NCBI GenBank assembly: GCA_964610175.1
Contig: CAZSVE010000034.1
Coordinates: 1 to 31,123 of the forward strand
Origin: CAZSVE01 sp964610175
Lineage (GTDB): Bacteria; Pseudomonadota; Gammaproteobacteria; HK1
DNA length: 31,123 nucleotides
Direction of reading: 5' to 3'
Position numbers and translations under genes: made by a program. Under the pieces are notes generated by a model. The model was given only the letters and a program-made list of their open reading frames with translations. It ran no database searches and had not been told where the DNA came from. Shown one piece after another: positions 14,880 through 22,585 of the stretch (the stretch's first letter is position 1; the number at the start of each line of letters is the position of its first letter).

Positions 14880-15656
14880 TTATTCGGCCCCGAAGGGATT
14901 ATCCCGGCTAGCACCGTAGAAAACGAGATTGGCGCGTCGCGCCTGCAGGGCCGCCCCCAGCCTGGCAAGGGGAACGGTGCGCTTATCCAACATGGTGGTC
15001 TTGCGCAGAAAAGGATAATTGCCCGGTATCAGATAAATATCACCTTCCACCTCGATTCCATGGCCCGCCGTATAGAGCACCGCCATATCCGATGCCTTCG
15101 AGCGTTCACCGAATTCCCGCAACGCCCCTTCCATCTCCCCATGGCCGGGATCGAGCACGGTCACCACATCGAATCCCGCCCTTTGAAGGGCAGCGGCGAC
15201 ACGCCTCAGATCACCCCTGGCACCGGGGAGGGAAGACAAGTTGGCCCCCGAATAGTCCGAAAACACCAAGACGAGCGCCACCCGCTTTTGCCCCATGGGT
15301 TTCGGCAAAATCTGCAAGGAACAGAGCCTCAATACATCCGAAATAGTGGCGGCGGAGGCATCGGGGCGTTGGAACCCCCTACTCTTCTCCGCGGTCAGAT
15401 CCAGCAACGCAGTGGAGAACTCCCCGAGCGTGACGCCATGGCCGGACAACGACTCCACGAATGCGCTGGCGAACGGATTGCCTCCCTCGCTGCCTCGATC
15501 GAGTGCCCTCTTCCCGGACTGGGACGCGTAAAAGTAGATCGCATCGGGCCCACCGGTTCGGGAGACATCCGTCGCGCCCGCCTGGGCCGTACCCATCCAC
15601 GGCAGGGAAAACGCCAGGAACAAAACAGCCCACCGTTTGTTATCATCGAAGCTCAT
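14880..15656 (-). CDS. Exported caspase-like protein, p10-p20 order swapped, catalytic Cys absent
   Basis: A 258-residue protein with a signal peptide (cleavage likely after AQA, about residue 26). Residues 120-258 match the large (p20-like) part of bacterial caspase homologues: RVALVLVFSDYSG, LPGARGDLRRVAAALQRAGF, the His motif VLYTAGHGIEVEGDIYLIPG, and finally LVFYGASRDNPF, where the family has a DACRDNPF with the nucleophile Cys; here it is Ser. The protein stops just after this motif. The part that normally follows, the small (p10-like) section, appears instead at residues 36-105: GGPDAIYFYASQSGKRALD, then GGNPFASAFVESLSGHGVTL. So the order looks circularly permuted and the enzyme should be inactive as a Cys protease. 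Start has a GGAG box 7 bases upstream. Alternative: two truncated domains fused by decay. Confidence 0.75.
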   Translation of the reverse strand: MSFDDNKRWAVLFLAFSLPWMGTAQAGATDVSRTGGPDAIYFYASQSGKRALDRGSEGGNPFASAFVESLSGHGVTLGEFSTALLDLTAEKSRGFQRPDASAATISDVLRLCSLQILPKPMGQKRVALVLVFSDYSGANLSSLPGARGDLRRVAAALQRAGFDVVTVLDPGHGEMEGALREFGERSKASDMAVLYTAGHGIEVEGDIYLIPGNYPFLRKTTMLDKRTVPLARLGAALQARRANLVFYGASRDNPFGAE

Positions 15657-15748
15657 CAGTCATCTCCATCATTGGTTTGGTTATCGAGGTCCGGTAACGC
15701 CCCATGGAATTCGCCGGGGGCTCGAATCGCGGACGCCATTTTTCTTGA
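15657..15748. other. Upstream region of the caspase-like gene
   Basis: Non-coding 92 bases between the start of the caspase-like gene and repeat B. No clear promoter could be picked out. Confidence 0.35.
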
Positions 15749-15836
15749 AGTATCGGAAAAACAAAAATCCCGAGAGAACCGCTGGGTGCGCCAAGACCCA
15801 TCCCGCTTCAGCCTTGACGCGAAGCGCTAACATGTT
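15749..15836 (+). repeat. Repeat B copy
   Basis: AGTATCGGAAAAACAAAAAT ... GCGCGAAGCGCTAACATGTT, almost identical to the copies at 2086 and 8619. Repeat A sequence follows at once. Confidence 0.85.
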
Positions 15837-15837
15837 C

Positions 15838-15975
15838 TTTCCCGCTTCACGATTGGATCGGGTTTTACAAGGCACCAATTCCGCCTTACCAAGACCCAAT
15901 CCTGCTTCATCGGTAAAGCAAAACGAGCATTTCGTGAAATGCGACTCATCCGCAAAGATGAGCGGGAAATAAACG
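15838..15975. repeat. Repeat A composite (two halves in opposite orientation)
   Basis: The first half (TTTCCCGCTTCACGATTGGA ... CCTTACCAAGACCCAATCCT) reads as repeat A on the plus strand; the second (CATCGGTAAAGCAAAACGAG ... GCGGGAAATAAACGAATC) reads as repeat A on the minus strand. Confidence 0.6.
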
Positions 15976-16178
15976 AATCAATGGATTTCGGTATTCGGGG
16001 ACTCCGGATTGGGCCGACAATCGGGAGCACCCTTACCACCGCAATGCCATTGGATGCGCATTTGGTGGACGGTCCGCAAATTCTCGAATCTATCGAAAAA
16101 AACAAGGCCCGGAAATCCTTCTTCGCACCACATCCAACATGCCTTGCCCCCCCATGGCAAAAAACAAGAATTCCCATA
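15976..16178. other. Gene-free stretch between repeats
   Basis: About 200 bases with no recognisable gene, RNA or known repeat. Confidence 0.35.
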
Positions 16179-16437
16179 GCGCGACCAAGGCCGCAACCGA
16201 ATCCTGTTGCCGTCCCTGGCGTCTGGGTCCCGACATTCCCTACCGGGATGACGAAGGAGGTTGCTTCAGGCGATTGTGTAGAAATTCAGCACTCCCGTCA
16301 TCCCGCCATGGATTGGCGGGACCCAGTGCCAGGGATGGCAGAAACTACCCGTGAATTCTTGTGAAATCACAATCGCTAAAACCCTTCGACCAACCACGAA
16401 TATTCGCGCGGCTATGTCAATTGTCGAGGAGGAATTG
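16179..16437 (+). repeat. Repeat C copy
   Basis: Full copy, 259 bp, closely matching 2304-2564. CATAG is present at both edges (16176-16180 and 16438-16442), the longest edge match of the copies seen. It ends 60 bases before nqrM. Confidence 0.85.
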
Positions 16438-16496
16438 CATAGAATAGGCACTTCATCCCGCATCATATCCCGATCCCCGAGCGCACCGTAAAAACC

Positions 16497-16769
16497 ATGA
16501 AAACATTCCTTGTCAGCTTTTTGCTAATCCTCCTCGCCGTCACCGGCATGGCCATCGGTATCCTGTTCGGGGGCCCCGAACGACGCATCCGGGGCAGCTG
16601 TGGCGGAATCGCCAAGGTACCCGGCATGGAAGGAAATTGCTGTGGCGCCTGTCGAAGAGACCCCGCGCCCGACGAGGCCAAGGCAGTGGAAGCAAACAAT
16701 CTTTCCCCCCGCATATCGGAAGGACGCGAGGACACCCGGCAAGGGGATGTAAAATCGCATGGGAAGTGA
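16497..16769 (+). CDS. nqrM: Na+-NQR maturation factor NqrM (DUF539)
   Basis: NqrM helps insert the iron centre into the NqrD/NqrE part of the sodium-pumping NADH:quinone reductase. This protein has the family layout: an N-terminal membrane span (MKTFLVSFLLILLAVTGMAI), a short GILFGGPERRI linker, then the Cys-rich motif GSCGGIAKVPGMEGNCCGAC, close to the family pattern 'GSCGGl....g..g.C..C'. It is 90 residues, with an extra hydrophilic tail of about 35 residues after the cysteines. Family members normally sit beside nqrF and apbE; here it is isolated, with repeats upstream. Its presence implies that the cell has Na+-NQR elsewhere. The ribosome site is poor. Confidence 0.8.
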   Translation: MKTFLVSFLLILLAVTGMAIGILFGGPERRIRGSCGGIAKVPGMEGNCCGACRRDPAPDEAKAVEANNLSPRISEGREDTRQGDVKSHGK

Positions 16770-17104
16770 CTCGAAAACCGTTCCAACGTCGACCCGGTGT
16801 CCTCGGTCCATATCTTTAGACGGCCCGCCGAAGAAACATGGACAAAATCCCGACTCCCAGGAAACGGGACGGTCGTTATTTTCCCCGGCGGATGTTGAAA
16901 CCACCTGTAAAAGCCGCGCCGACGAACTTCGAAGCGGGAATTATGTGGTTGTTCATCGATGGGAATCGTGCCCCCGATGCAACCGAGATCGAGACGGGCC
17001 TCGGAAAATTCCTCACCGGCAGTGGATTGCCGGCGAGGACGCTTTCAGGAATACCCCGGCACAAAACTGGCGCAAAACCGGCGCACGGGGCAAAGCCGCA
17101 ACCG
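16770..17104. other. Gap between nqrM and fba (335 bp)
   Basis: No convincing gene. A plus-strand open frame crosses it (about 16759-17178) but has no family resemblance and runs into the antisense of fba. A faint similarity to repeat A (TTATTTTCCCCGGCGG) occurs near 16877. No clear terminator for either convergent gene. Confidence 0.35.
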
Positions 17105-18055
17105 TTACCCTTTCACCAACTTGCGTATCGTATCCAATTGCCCGGCGCTACCCAGCTTTCCATTCTTGTGGGCGATGAACTTGCTGTATTCGCCCATGAA
17201 GATCTTGCCGATAGGACGCAGATCGAAGTTTTCCGGCTTTTCGATGAAATGTTCGCGGTGGACACGTGTCCATACCAGACGCCCGTCGGTATCGATGTTC
17301 ACCTTGGTGACACCCAATTCCGAGGCACGCTTGAATTGGTTTTCATCCACGCCCTTGGCGCCCTTCAGGCTACCGCCTGCCTTATTGATGCGTTCCACTT
17401 CGTCTTGCGGCACGGAACTGGAGCCGTGCATCACCAGGGGGAAGGTGGGCAAACGCTTCTGGATCTCTTCCAGGACGCCATAATGCAGGCCCTGAGAACC
17501 AGAGAACTTGAAGGCACCGTGGCTGGTACCGATGGCACAAGCCAGGGAATCGCACCCGGTGCGCTTGACGAATTCCCCCGCTTGCTCGGGGTTGGTCAAT
17601 TTGGCTTCGTCCTCGCTGACCTGGATGTCTTCTTCCACGCCGCCCAATTGACCCAGTTCGGCCTCCACGACGATACCCTTGGCATGGGCCGCGTCCACGA
17701 CGCGCTTGGTAATGGCGATATTTTCGTCGAATTCTTCGTGGCTGGCATCGATCATCACCGAGCTGTAAAAACCGCTGTCGATGCAGTCGTAGCAGGTTTC
17801 CTCGTCGCCGTGGTCCAGATGCACGGCGAAGATGGCCTCCGGAAAGACCTCGTCGGCGCTGCGGATCAGCCCTTCCAGCATCTTCTTGTGGGTATAGGAG
17901 CGTGCACCCTTGCTGATCTGGATAATGAAGGGCGCCTTGCTGTCCACATTGCCGCGGAACAGACCCATGGTTTGCTCCAGGTTATTGATGTTGTACGCAC
18001 CGATAGCGTATTTCCCATAGGCCGCTTCGAATAGTTTCTTTGTTGTAACAATCAC
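17105..18055 (-). CDS. fba: Fructose-bisphosphate aldolase, class II
   Basis: Zinc-dependent aldolase of glycolysis, gluconeogenesis and, where present, the Calvin cycle; it joins glyceraldehyde-3-phosphate and dihydroxyacetone phosphate. Landmarks: IGAYNINNLEQTMGLFRG, FAVHLDHGDEE with Asp81 and the zinc ligand His82, EAELGQLGGVEED, AIGTSHGAFKF (His179) and LVMHGSSSVP (His210), and a C-terminal KVNIDTDGRLVWT. Its 316 residues and the short form lacking long insertions resemble the type found in many autotrophic Proteobacteria. Start is GTG 18055, set by a GAGGAG box with a 9-base gap. It stands alone here; no cbb or pgk gene is adjacent. Confidence 0.95.
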   Translation of the reverse strand: MIVTTKKLFEAAYGKYAIGAYNINNLEQTMGLFRGNVDSKAPFIIQISKGARSYTHKKMLEGLIRSADEVFPEAIFAVHLDHGDEETCYDCIDSGFYSSVMIDASHEEFDENIAITKRVVDAAHAKGIVVEAELGQLGGVEEDIQVSEDEAKLTNPEQAGEFVKRTGCDSLACAIGTSHGAFKFSGSQGLHYGVLEEIQKRLPTFPLVMHGSSSVPQDEVERINKAGGSLKGAKGVDENQFKRASELGVTKVNIDTDGRLVWTRVHREHFIEKPENFDLRPIGKIFMGEYSKFIAHKNGKLGSAGQLDTIRKLVKG

Positions 18056-18062
18056 GGTGATA

Positions 18063-18069
18063 GACTCCT
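18063..18069 (-). promoter_or_regulatory. Ribosome-binding site of fba
   Basis: GAGGAG on the minus strand with a 9-base gap to the GTG start at 18055; it decides this non-ATG start. Confidence 0.7.
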
Positions 18070-18078
18070 CTACTAATT

Positions 18079-18184
18079 CGTTTCTTTCCCGCTCGGCTTC
18101 ACAATCGAATCAAGCCTTACAAGGCACCAATTTCGCCTTACCAATCCATCATTGCTTCATCGATTCGAGCACAAGCTTCGCTAA
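18079..18184 (+). repeat. Repeat A copy
   Basis: TTTCTTTCCCGCTCGGCTTC ... GATTCGAGCACAAGCTTCGC. It lies upstream of fba and points away from it. Confidence 0.75.
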
Positions 18185-18237
18185 AGAATAACCGGCGTTA
18201 CATTACCATCGGGTATTCGTTTATGCACTATTATGAT

Positions 18238-18350
18238 TCTGTTTATTTCCCGATCGGCATTCCCAAATGAGTCAGGTTTCGCAAAACAACTGGTTCCCAG
18301 GCCAGAGTTTGGAAGCAAGCGAATCATGCCTTGTCGGCCCGAGAGAGGTG
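18238..18350 (+). repeat. Repeat A copy, variant centre
   Basis: Starts TTTATTTCCCGATCGGCATT and ends near GAATCATGCCTTGTCGGCCC; the central GATTTTGCTTTACC block is replaced by GGTTCCCAGGCCAGAGTTTG. Tandem, same orientation as the copy at 18079. Confidence 0.65.
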
Positions 18351-18436
18351 AAGCCTCGCTGGTGGCGGAATAAAAATTCGGCAATTTCGTCGTCCGAATC
18401 CACGCCCCATCCTGGCAAGATCTTGTACAAAATATG

Positions 18437-18696
18437 CAACTCCCCCTCGACAATCGACATGATCGCGCGAATATTCGTGGTTGGTCGAAGGGTTTTAGCG
18501 ATTGTGATTTCACGAGAATTCACGGGTAATTTCTGCCATCCCTGGCATCCGGTCCCGGCATTCCCTGCCGGGATGACGGAAGTGCTGAATTTCTACACAA
18601 TCGCCTGAAGCAACCTCTCTTGTCATCCCGGCAGTCCATGCCGGAACCCAGACGCCAGGGACGGCAACAGGATTTGGTTGTGACCTTGGTCGCGCT
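18437..18696 (-). repeat. Repeat C copy (inverted)
   Basis: Full-length 260-bp inverted copy; TATG stands at both edges (18433-18436 and 18696-18699). The adjacent open frames on both strands are only read-through of the repeat. Confidence 0.8.
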
Positions 18697-18736
18697 ATGC
18701 TCCAGCGAAGCTTGTGCTCGAACCGACGAGGTCGGA

Positions 18737-18813
18737 GTAGGTCGGGTTAGACCGAAGGACGTAATCCGACAACCTCGAAAATGTCGGGTTACGCACAGCT
18801 CAACCCGACCTAC
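18737..18813. repeat. GTAGGTCGGGTT palindrome
   Basis: GTAGGTCGGGTT and AACCCGACCTAC form a 12-bp inverted repeat 77 bases end to end. Common intergenic palindrome type in Proteobacteria; it ends 60 bases before folC. Confidence 0.75.
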
Positions 18814-18821
18814 ATCGATTT

Positions 18822-18860
18822 GAAAACTCGATCCATTCGTAAAGATTTCAGGCATTCGAA
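18822..18860 (+). repeat. Repeat E copy upstream of folC
   Basis: AAAACTCGATCCATTCGTAA followed by AGATTTCAGGCATTCGAA; 35 of about 39 bases match 8836-8875. Ends 12 bases before the folC start. Confidence 0.65.
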
Positions 18861-18872
18861 GATTTTAGTCGG

Positions 18873-20258
18873 ATGAACCGTTTTAACCAGCTATCGGACT
18901 GGCTTGCCTGGCAAGAGGCATTACACCATAAATCGGTGGATTTCGGCATCGAGCGGATCGGCCAGGTAGCCACGCGGCTCGGTATCGGCACCAGGCTGCC
19001 ATTCGCGGTTATTTCCGTAGCGGGGACCAACGGCAAGGGTTCCTGTGTTGCGCTGCTGGAATCCATTTTGAGACAGGCCGGATACCGTGTCGGCGCCTAC
19101 ACCTCGCCGCACCTTTTGCGCTACAACGAACGGATACGGGTCATGGGACAGGAGGCGTCCGATAGGGTGCTGATGGAAGCGTTCCAGGAGATCGACGAGG
19201 CACGGGATGGCACGACGCTCACCTATTTCGAATTTTCTACCTTGGCGGCGGTGATGCTGTTTCGCCGCGCCGGGCTGGATGTGGCGATACTGGAAGTGGG
19301 GGTCGGTGGTCGACTCGACGCCGTGAACCTCTTCGATGCCGATCTCGCCTTGATCACGACGATTGGCATCGATCACGTGGCGTGGCTGGGGCACTCTCGG
19401 GAGAGCATCGGCCGGGAGAAGGCCGGTATTTGTCGATCGGGATGTCCTGCAGTGTGTGGTGATCCCCAACCCCCTATTAGCCTCACGGACCACGCGCGGT
19501 CCATCGGGGCATTCCTGTATCGCACGGGAAAGGATTTCTGGTTCTCCATGGACACGACGGAGGGATGGCATTGGGATAGCGTCATGGGTAATGCGCATCG
19601 GGGTCTACCGAAACCGGCACTTCCAGGCCGACACCAGATACAAAATGCCGCGGCGGTCCTCATGGGCATCGAGCTGATTCGGAACCGCCTTCCGGTATCG
19701 ACGGAGGCGTTGCGGCGCGGGCTCGGCGCGGTGACATTGCCCGGTCGGTTTCAGGCGCTCTTGGGAAAAGACGGCGTTACCAGGATCCTGGATGTGGCCC
19801 ACAACCAGAAGGCGGCACAAATGCTGGCGCGCATGCTCCTTTCGTATCCTCGTGCGGGTCGGACACTGGCGGTATTCGGCATCCTCGAAGATAAAGACAT
19901 GGAAGCAGTTCTACGCGCCCTATGGGCAGTCGTGGACGCATGGTATGTCTCGGACCTCCATGTGCCACGGGGAAGGACCGCTAAAGAGATCACGACGACG
20001 ATGTCGCGGATCGAACCGGGGGTTTCCGTGACGCCCGCAACCACCGTCCTCGACGCCTACGACAGCGCGTCGCGATCTGCCCGTCCAGGGGATCGCATCC
20101 GTGATATTCGGTTCGTTCCATACCGTAAGCGAAGTGTTGAAATCCTCGGATCTCGTCGATTGCAGAGGCCAAACAAGCAGTGCGTGAGAGAATCGAGTGA
20201 AGATCCAAGTCCTCGAAGAAGCAATCGCCGATTTGGCGGAGGGCTTCTGCTTCCATGA
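18873..20258 (+). CDS. folC: Bifunctional folylpolyglutamate synthase/dihydrofolate synthase, 3' frameshift
   Basis: FolC adds glutamate to dihydropteroate and to folates in the cytoplasm, using ATP. Landmarks: SVDFGIERIGQVATRLGI, the P-loop VISVAGTNGKGSCVALLES (about 46-64), TSPHLLRYNERIRV, EVGVGGRLDAVN, TIGIDHVAWLG and ILDVAHNQKAAQ. Near the end, the frame goes wrong: after SARPGDRI the expected VIFGSFHTVSEVL appears in the +1 frame, starting at GTG 20101, and runs to a TGA at 20185-20187. One extra C in the CATCCGTG stretch (20099-20100) explains this. As written the protein has about 52 foreign residues (409-461) in place of the last 28 native ones. The start is ATG 18873 with GTCGG upstream, a weak ribosome site. 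Sequencing error or recent mutation are both possible. Confidence 0.88.
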   Translation: MNRFNQLSDWLAWQEALHHKSVDFGIERIGQVATRLGIGTRLPFAVISVAGTNGKGSCVALLESILRQAGYRVGAYTSPHLLRYNERIRVMGQEASDRVLMEAFQEIDEARDGTTLTYFEFSTLAAVMLFRRAGLDVAILEVGVGGRLDAVNLFDADLALITTIGIDHVAWLGHSRESIGREKAGICRSGCPAVCGDPQPPISLTDHARSIGAFLYRTGKDFWFSMDTTEGWHWDSVMGNAHRGLPKPALPGRHQIQNAAAVLMGIELIRNRLPVSTEALRRGLGAVTLPGRFQALLGKDGVTRILDVAHNQKAAQMLARMLLSYPRAGRTLAVFGILEDKDMEAVLRALWAVVDAWYVSDLHVPRGRTAKEITTTMSRIEPGVSVTPATTVLDAYDSASRSARPGDRIRDIRFVPYRKRSVEILGSRRLQRPNKQCVRESSEDPSPRRSNRRFGGGLLLP

Positions 20259-20300
20259 GCGGCAGGCCGAGGGTCTGGGCGACTATTTCTTGGAGGCTCT
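20197..20300 (+). pseudogene. RelE/ParE-family toxin, N-terminal fragment
   Basis: GTG 20197 begins KIQVLEEAIADLAEGFCFHE then RQAEGLGDYFLEAL, the typical first third of a RelE/ParE-type toxin ('mkv.vl..A..Dl..g..FYe.q..GLG.yF...l'). After about residue 36 the similarity stops and the frame runs through repeat sequence. The remaining two-thirds, including the catalytic C-terminus, is missing. It follows the restored end of folC by 9 bases. Confidence 0.65.
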
Positions 20301-20389
20301 TCAGAAAAATTCGTGGGTAATTTTCTACGAATCTTGGCGTCCATGTCGGGGTGACGGAGATGGTGCCATCGGTATATTTGTTCAAACCA

Positions 20390-20441
20390 CTCCCGTCATT
20401 CCGCCAGGGATTGGCGGAATCCAGAAGCCAGGGATGGCAAC
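20390..20441 (+). repeat. CGTCATTCC-type hairpin repeat
   Basis: ATTCCGCC(AGGGATT)GGCGGAAT stem with 'CCGTC' before and 'CCAG..GCCAGGGATGGCA' after. It is the palindromic core also seen in repeat C and lies in the middle of the chimeric open frame. Confidence 0.65.
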
Positions 20442-20484
20442 GAAGTTCGGTTTCAGCCATGTTTCCAAGTATTCCGTGGACTTG

Positions 20485-20643
20485 GAGCAAAAAGTCGAGA
20501 GAACGAAACACCGACTTGGATCGGCAGGTGACCGTCATCCAGGAGTATGGTCTTATTTTGACTTCCTTTACTTCAGTACCATTACCCAAACCACCGTCGG
20601 ATATGGAGATATCCTGCCCAACTCGACAGTAATCAGTCTATAG
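20485..20643 (+). pseudogene. Potassium-channel pore fragment
   Basis: The end of the same open frame reads YFDFLYFSTITQTTVGYGDI then LPNSTV: a pore helix and the TVGYGD selectivity filter of K+ channels, ending in a stop where the second transmembrane helix should begin. Neither flanking helix nor a start belongs to it. The 148-residue open frame 20197-20643 is thus a chimera of a toxin fragment, an intergenic hairpin repeat and a channel fragment, not a real gene. Confidence 0.7.
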
Positions 20644-20644
20644 A

Positions 20645-20672
20645 CTCGCCCGACCTGCCTTGGTCGGGCGAG
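20645..20672. terminator. Strong hairpin after the channel fragment
   Basis: CTCGCCCGACC(TGCCTT)GGTCGGGCGAG, an 11-bp perfect stem. No T-run follows on either strand, so it may be a palindromic repeat rather than a terminator. Confidence 0.4.
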
Positions 20673-20712
20673 GGGATAACGAGAATTGCGTGGGGTGGGC
20701 AAGGTGGGGCAA

Positions 20713-20733
20713 CTCCGGGCTTTTTGCCCGGAG
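20713..20733 (-). terminator. Hairpin downstream of panC
   Basis: CTCCGGGC(AAAAA)GCCCGGAG on the minus strand, 33 bases past the panC stop; only TT follows, so a weak terminator at best. Confidence 0.5.
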
Positions 20734-20765
20734 GGTCGAGACGGCGCTTTTCAAGACGAAGCTGT

Positions 20766-21635
20766 TCAGGATAATGCTGGGACCGCGATGTTGTCGATCA
20801 ATCTGGTCTTGTCCAACCACGCCGCGGCGAGGATGCGGAGGTCCCGATCATCTTCCTCGGAATCACCCTGTCCCGGGATGGCCAGATCCACGGCCCGCCG
20901 GATCTCGAAATAATCGGGGCGAAATCCTGCCGCCATCAATGTTTCGAGTCCCTTGGCCCGGATGGCGTCGAGATCGGAGTTGCCTGTCGTCAGAGAGGCA
21001 CCGGCGTCGCGGAGGGTTCGGTATAGGGTGGGGGCGAGGCGACGTTCTTCCTCGTTCAGGTAGCCGTTCCTGGAGCTCATGGCAAGCCCGTCGATCTCCC
21101 GTATGGTGGGGACCGGAATGATGCGAACCGGTATCTTCAGATCGGAGACCATTCGTTGGATGATGACCAGCTGTTGATAGTCCTTTTCTCCAAAGGCGGC
21201 GTAGTCGGGCCCGACCAGGTGGAACAGCATGGAAACCACGGTGGCGACGCCCCGAAAGAAGGTTGGCCGGGATGCCCCGCAAAGGATTTTATCGATCTCC
21301 GGGACTTCGACCCGGGTAATGCTGTCGAGTCCCTTGGGATAGAGATCACCCACCTCGGGAATGAACAGGAGATCCACCCCGGCCTTCTCCAGCTTGGCGA
21401 TATCCTCGTCCAGGGTGCGGGGATAGGTCCCGTAGTCCTCTCCGGCGCCGAATTGGAAGGGATTGATGAAGATACTGACGGCGGTGAATTCGGCGATCTC
21501 CCGGGCCCGCGCAACCAGGGAGAGATGTCCCGGATGGAGATTGCCCATGGTGGGCACGAAGGCAATAGTCGTCCCCCGGGCGCGCGCGTTGTCGATGACA
21601 TCGCCGATCCCTTGAATACCTCGGATGATGTGCAT
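20766..21635 (-). CDS. panC: Pantothenate synthetase
   Basis: Joins pantoate and beta-alanine with ATP to make pantothenate, the coenzyme A precursor. Landmarks: IAFVPTMGNLHPGHLSLV (ATP-binding HIGH-type motif), SIFINPFQFGAGEDYGTYPR, FRGVATVVSMLFHLVGPDYA, FGEKDYQQL, and IREIDGLAMSSRNGYL with the KMSKS-like loop. 289 residues from ATG 21635; the longer frame to 21809 lies inside panB. The ATG shares one base with the panB stop (TAATG), so the two are translationally coupled. Order panB-panC is standard; panD is not adjacent. Confidence 0.96.
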   Translation of the reverse strand: MHIIRGIQGIGDVIDNARARGTTIAFVPTMGNLHPGHLSLVARAREIAEFTAVSIFINPFQFGAGEDYGTYPRTLDEDIAKLEKAGVDLLFIPEVGDLYPKGLDSITRVEVPEIDKILCGASRPTFFRGVATVVSMLFHLVGPDYAAFGEKDYQQLVIIQRMVSDLKIPVRIIPVPTIREIDGLAMSSRNGYLNEEERRLAPTLYRTLRDAGASLTTGNSDLDAIRAKGLETLMAAGFRPDYFEIRRAVDLAIPGQGDSEEDDRDLRILAAAWLDKTRLIDNIAVPALS

Positions 21636-22453
21636 TATTGGAACTCGTGTTCTGGTCCTGGAAACTCCACTGATTTGACGGCGCGCACGAATGCCTCGAT
21701 GGCGCCCGAGATGCTTTTCCCCTCGGGCAGGAAGTTCTTGACGAACTTCGGTGTGCGCCCCCGCGTGATCCCGAGCATGTCGTAGAGGACGAGGACCTGT
21801 CCGTCGCAATGGCTACCGGCCCCGATGCCGATGACCGGTATCCGCACCGAGCTGGTAATCTCCCGTGCAAGCTTCGAAGGGACGCATTCCAACAGCAGGA
21901 TATCGGCTCCGGCCTCTTCCAGGGCGTGGGCATCGTCGATCATGGCGCGTGCCGCCTTGTCGCCACGCCCCTGGACGATATAGCCACCCATTTTATGGAT
22001 GGACTGGGGACGAAGGCCGATATGGGCACACACCGGGATCCCTTCCAACCCGATCCGATGCACGGTATCTACCTGATGGCTGCCCCCCTCCAATTTGACC
22101 ATATGGGCACCTTGTCGCATCAGGTGGGCGGCGTTCTCGAGGGCCTTCTCCGGTGTTGCGAAGCTCATGAAGGGCATGTCCGCCATGATCAGTGCTCGTT
22201 GGCACCCACGCGCCACCAGCCTGGTGTGGTAGGCCATATCATCCATGGTCACCGGCACCGTGGTCTCGTTCCCCTGGATGACCATTCCCAGGGAGTCTCC
22301 GATCAGGATTACTTCCACGCCAGCATCGTCCAGAATCCCCGCGAACGTGGCGTCATAGGCCGTCAGGGTGGTGAATTTCTCTCCGGATTGTTTCATCCTT
22401 TGGAGAGCCAAGGTAGTGATACGCGATTTTGCGCTGTCGTTTTGTGTGCTCAT
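21635..22453 (-). CDS. panB: 3-methyl-2-oxobutanoate hydroxymethyltransferase
   Basis: First enzyme of the pantothenate branch: transfers a hydroxymethyl group from 5,10-methylene-tetrahydrofolate to ketoisovalerate. Landmarks: FTTLTAYDATFAGILDDAGV, ILIGDSLGMVIQGNETTVPV, ALIMADMPFMSF, VKLEGGSHQVDTVHRIGLEG, VCAHIGLRPQSIHKMGGY, LLLECVPSKLAREIT and IPVIGIGAGSHCDGQVLVLYD. I start at ATG 22453 (MSTQNDS), giving 272 residues; the longer frame begins inside repeat A, whose 3' end lies about 24 bases upstream. It heads the panBC operon. Confidence 0.96.
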   Translation of the reverse strand: MSTQNDSAKSRITTLALQRMKQSGEKFTTLTAYDATFAGILDDAGVEVILIGDSLGMVIQGNETTVPVTMDDMAYHTRLVARGCQRALIMADMPFMSFATPEKALENAAHLMRQGAHMVKLEGGSHQVDTVHRIGLEGIPVCAHIGLRPQSIHKMGGYIVQGRGDKAARAMIDDAHALEEAGADILLLECVPSKLAREITSSVRIPVIGIGAGSHCDGQVLVLYDMLGITRGRTPKFVKNFLPEGKSISGAIEAFVRAVKSVEFPGPEHEFQ

Positions 22454-22476
22454 GAACGGGTATCCATAATGATCGA

Positions 22477-22585
22477 TTGAGTGAAGCTTCGCTTCGAGCC
22501 GACAAAGCATGATTCATGCATTGGTAGGGCAAAATTGGTGTTTTGTAGAACCTGACTCATTTGCGAAGCGAGCGGGAAATAAACC
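22477..22585 (-). repeat. Repeat A copy upstream of panB
   Basis: On the minus strand: TTTATTTCCCGCTCGCTTCG ... ATTTTGCCCTACCAATGCAT ... TCGAAGCGAAGCTTCAC. Points at panB. Confidence 0.85.

Noticed and set aside
16759..17178. 139-codon frame with a CPRC motif between nqrM and fba
   Set aside because: Overlaps nqrM and the antisense of fba; one CxxC is not enough and composition is not protein-like.
16838..18034. 398-codon plus-strand open frame
   Set aside because: Antisense to fba, whose strand carries all aldolase motifs.
18267..18608. Open frames in repeat C with a shared 'IFVVGRRVLAIVIS' product
   Set aside because: The shared peptide only reflects that the DNA is repeated; frames differ in start and end in each copy and no ribosome site is conserved.
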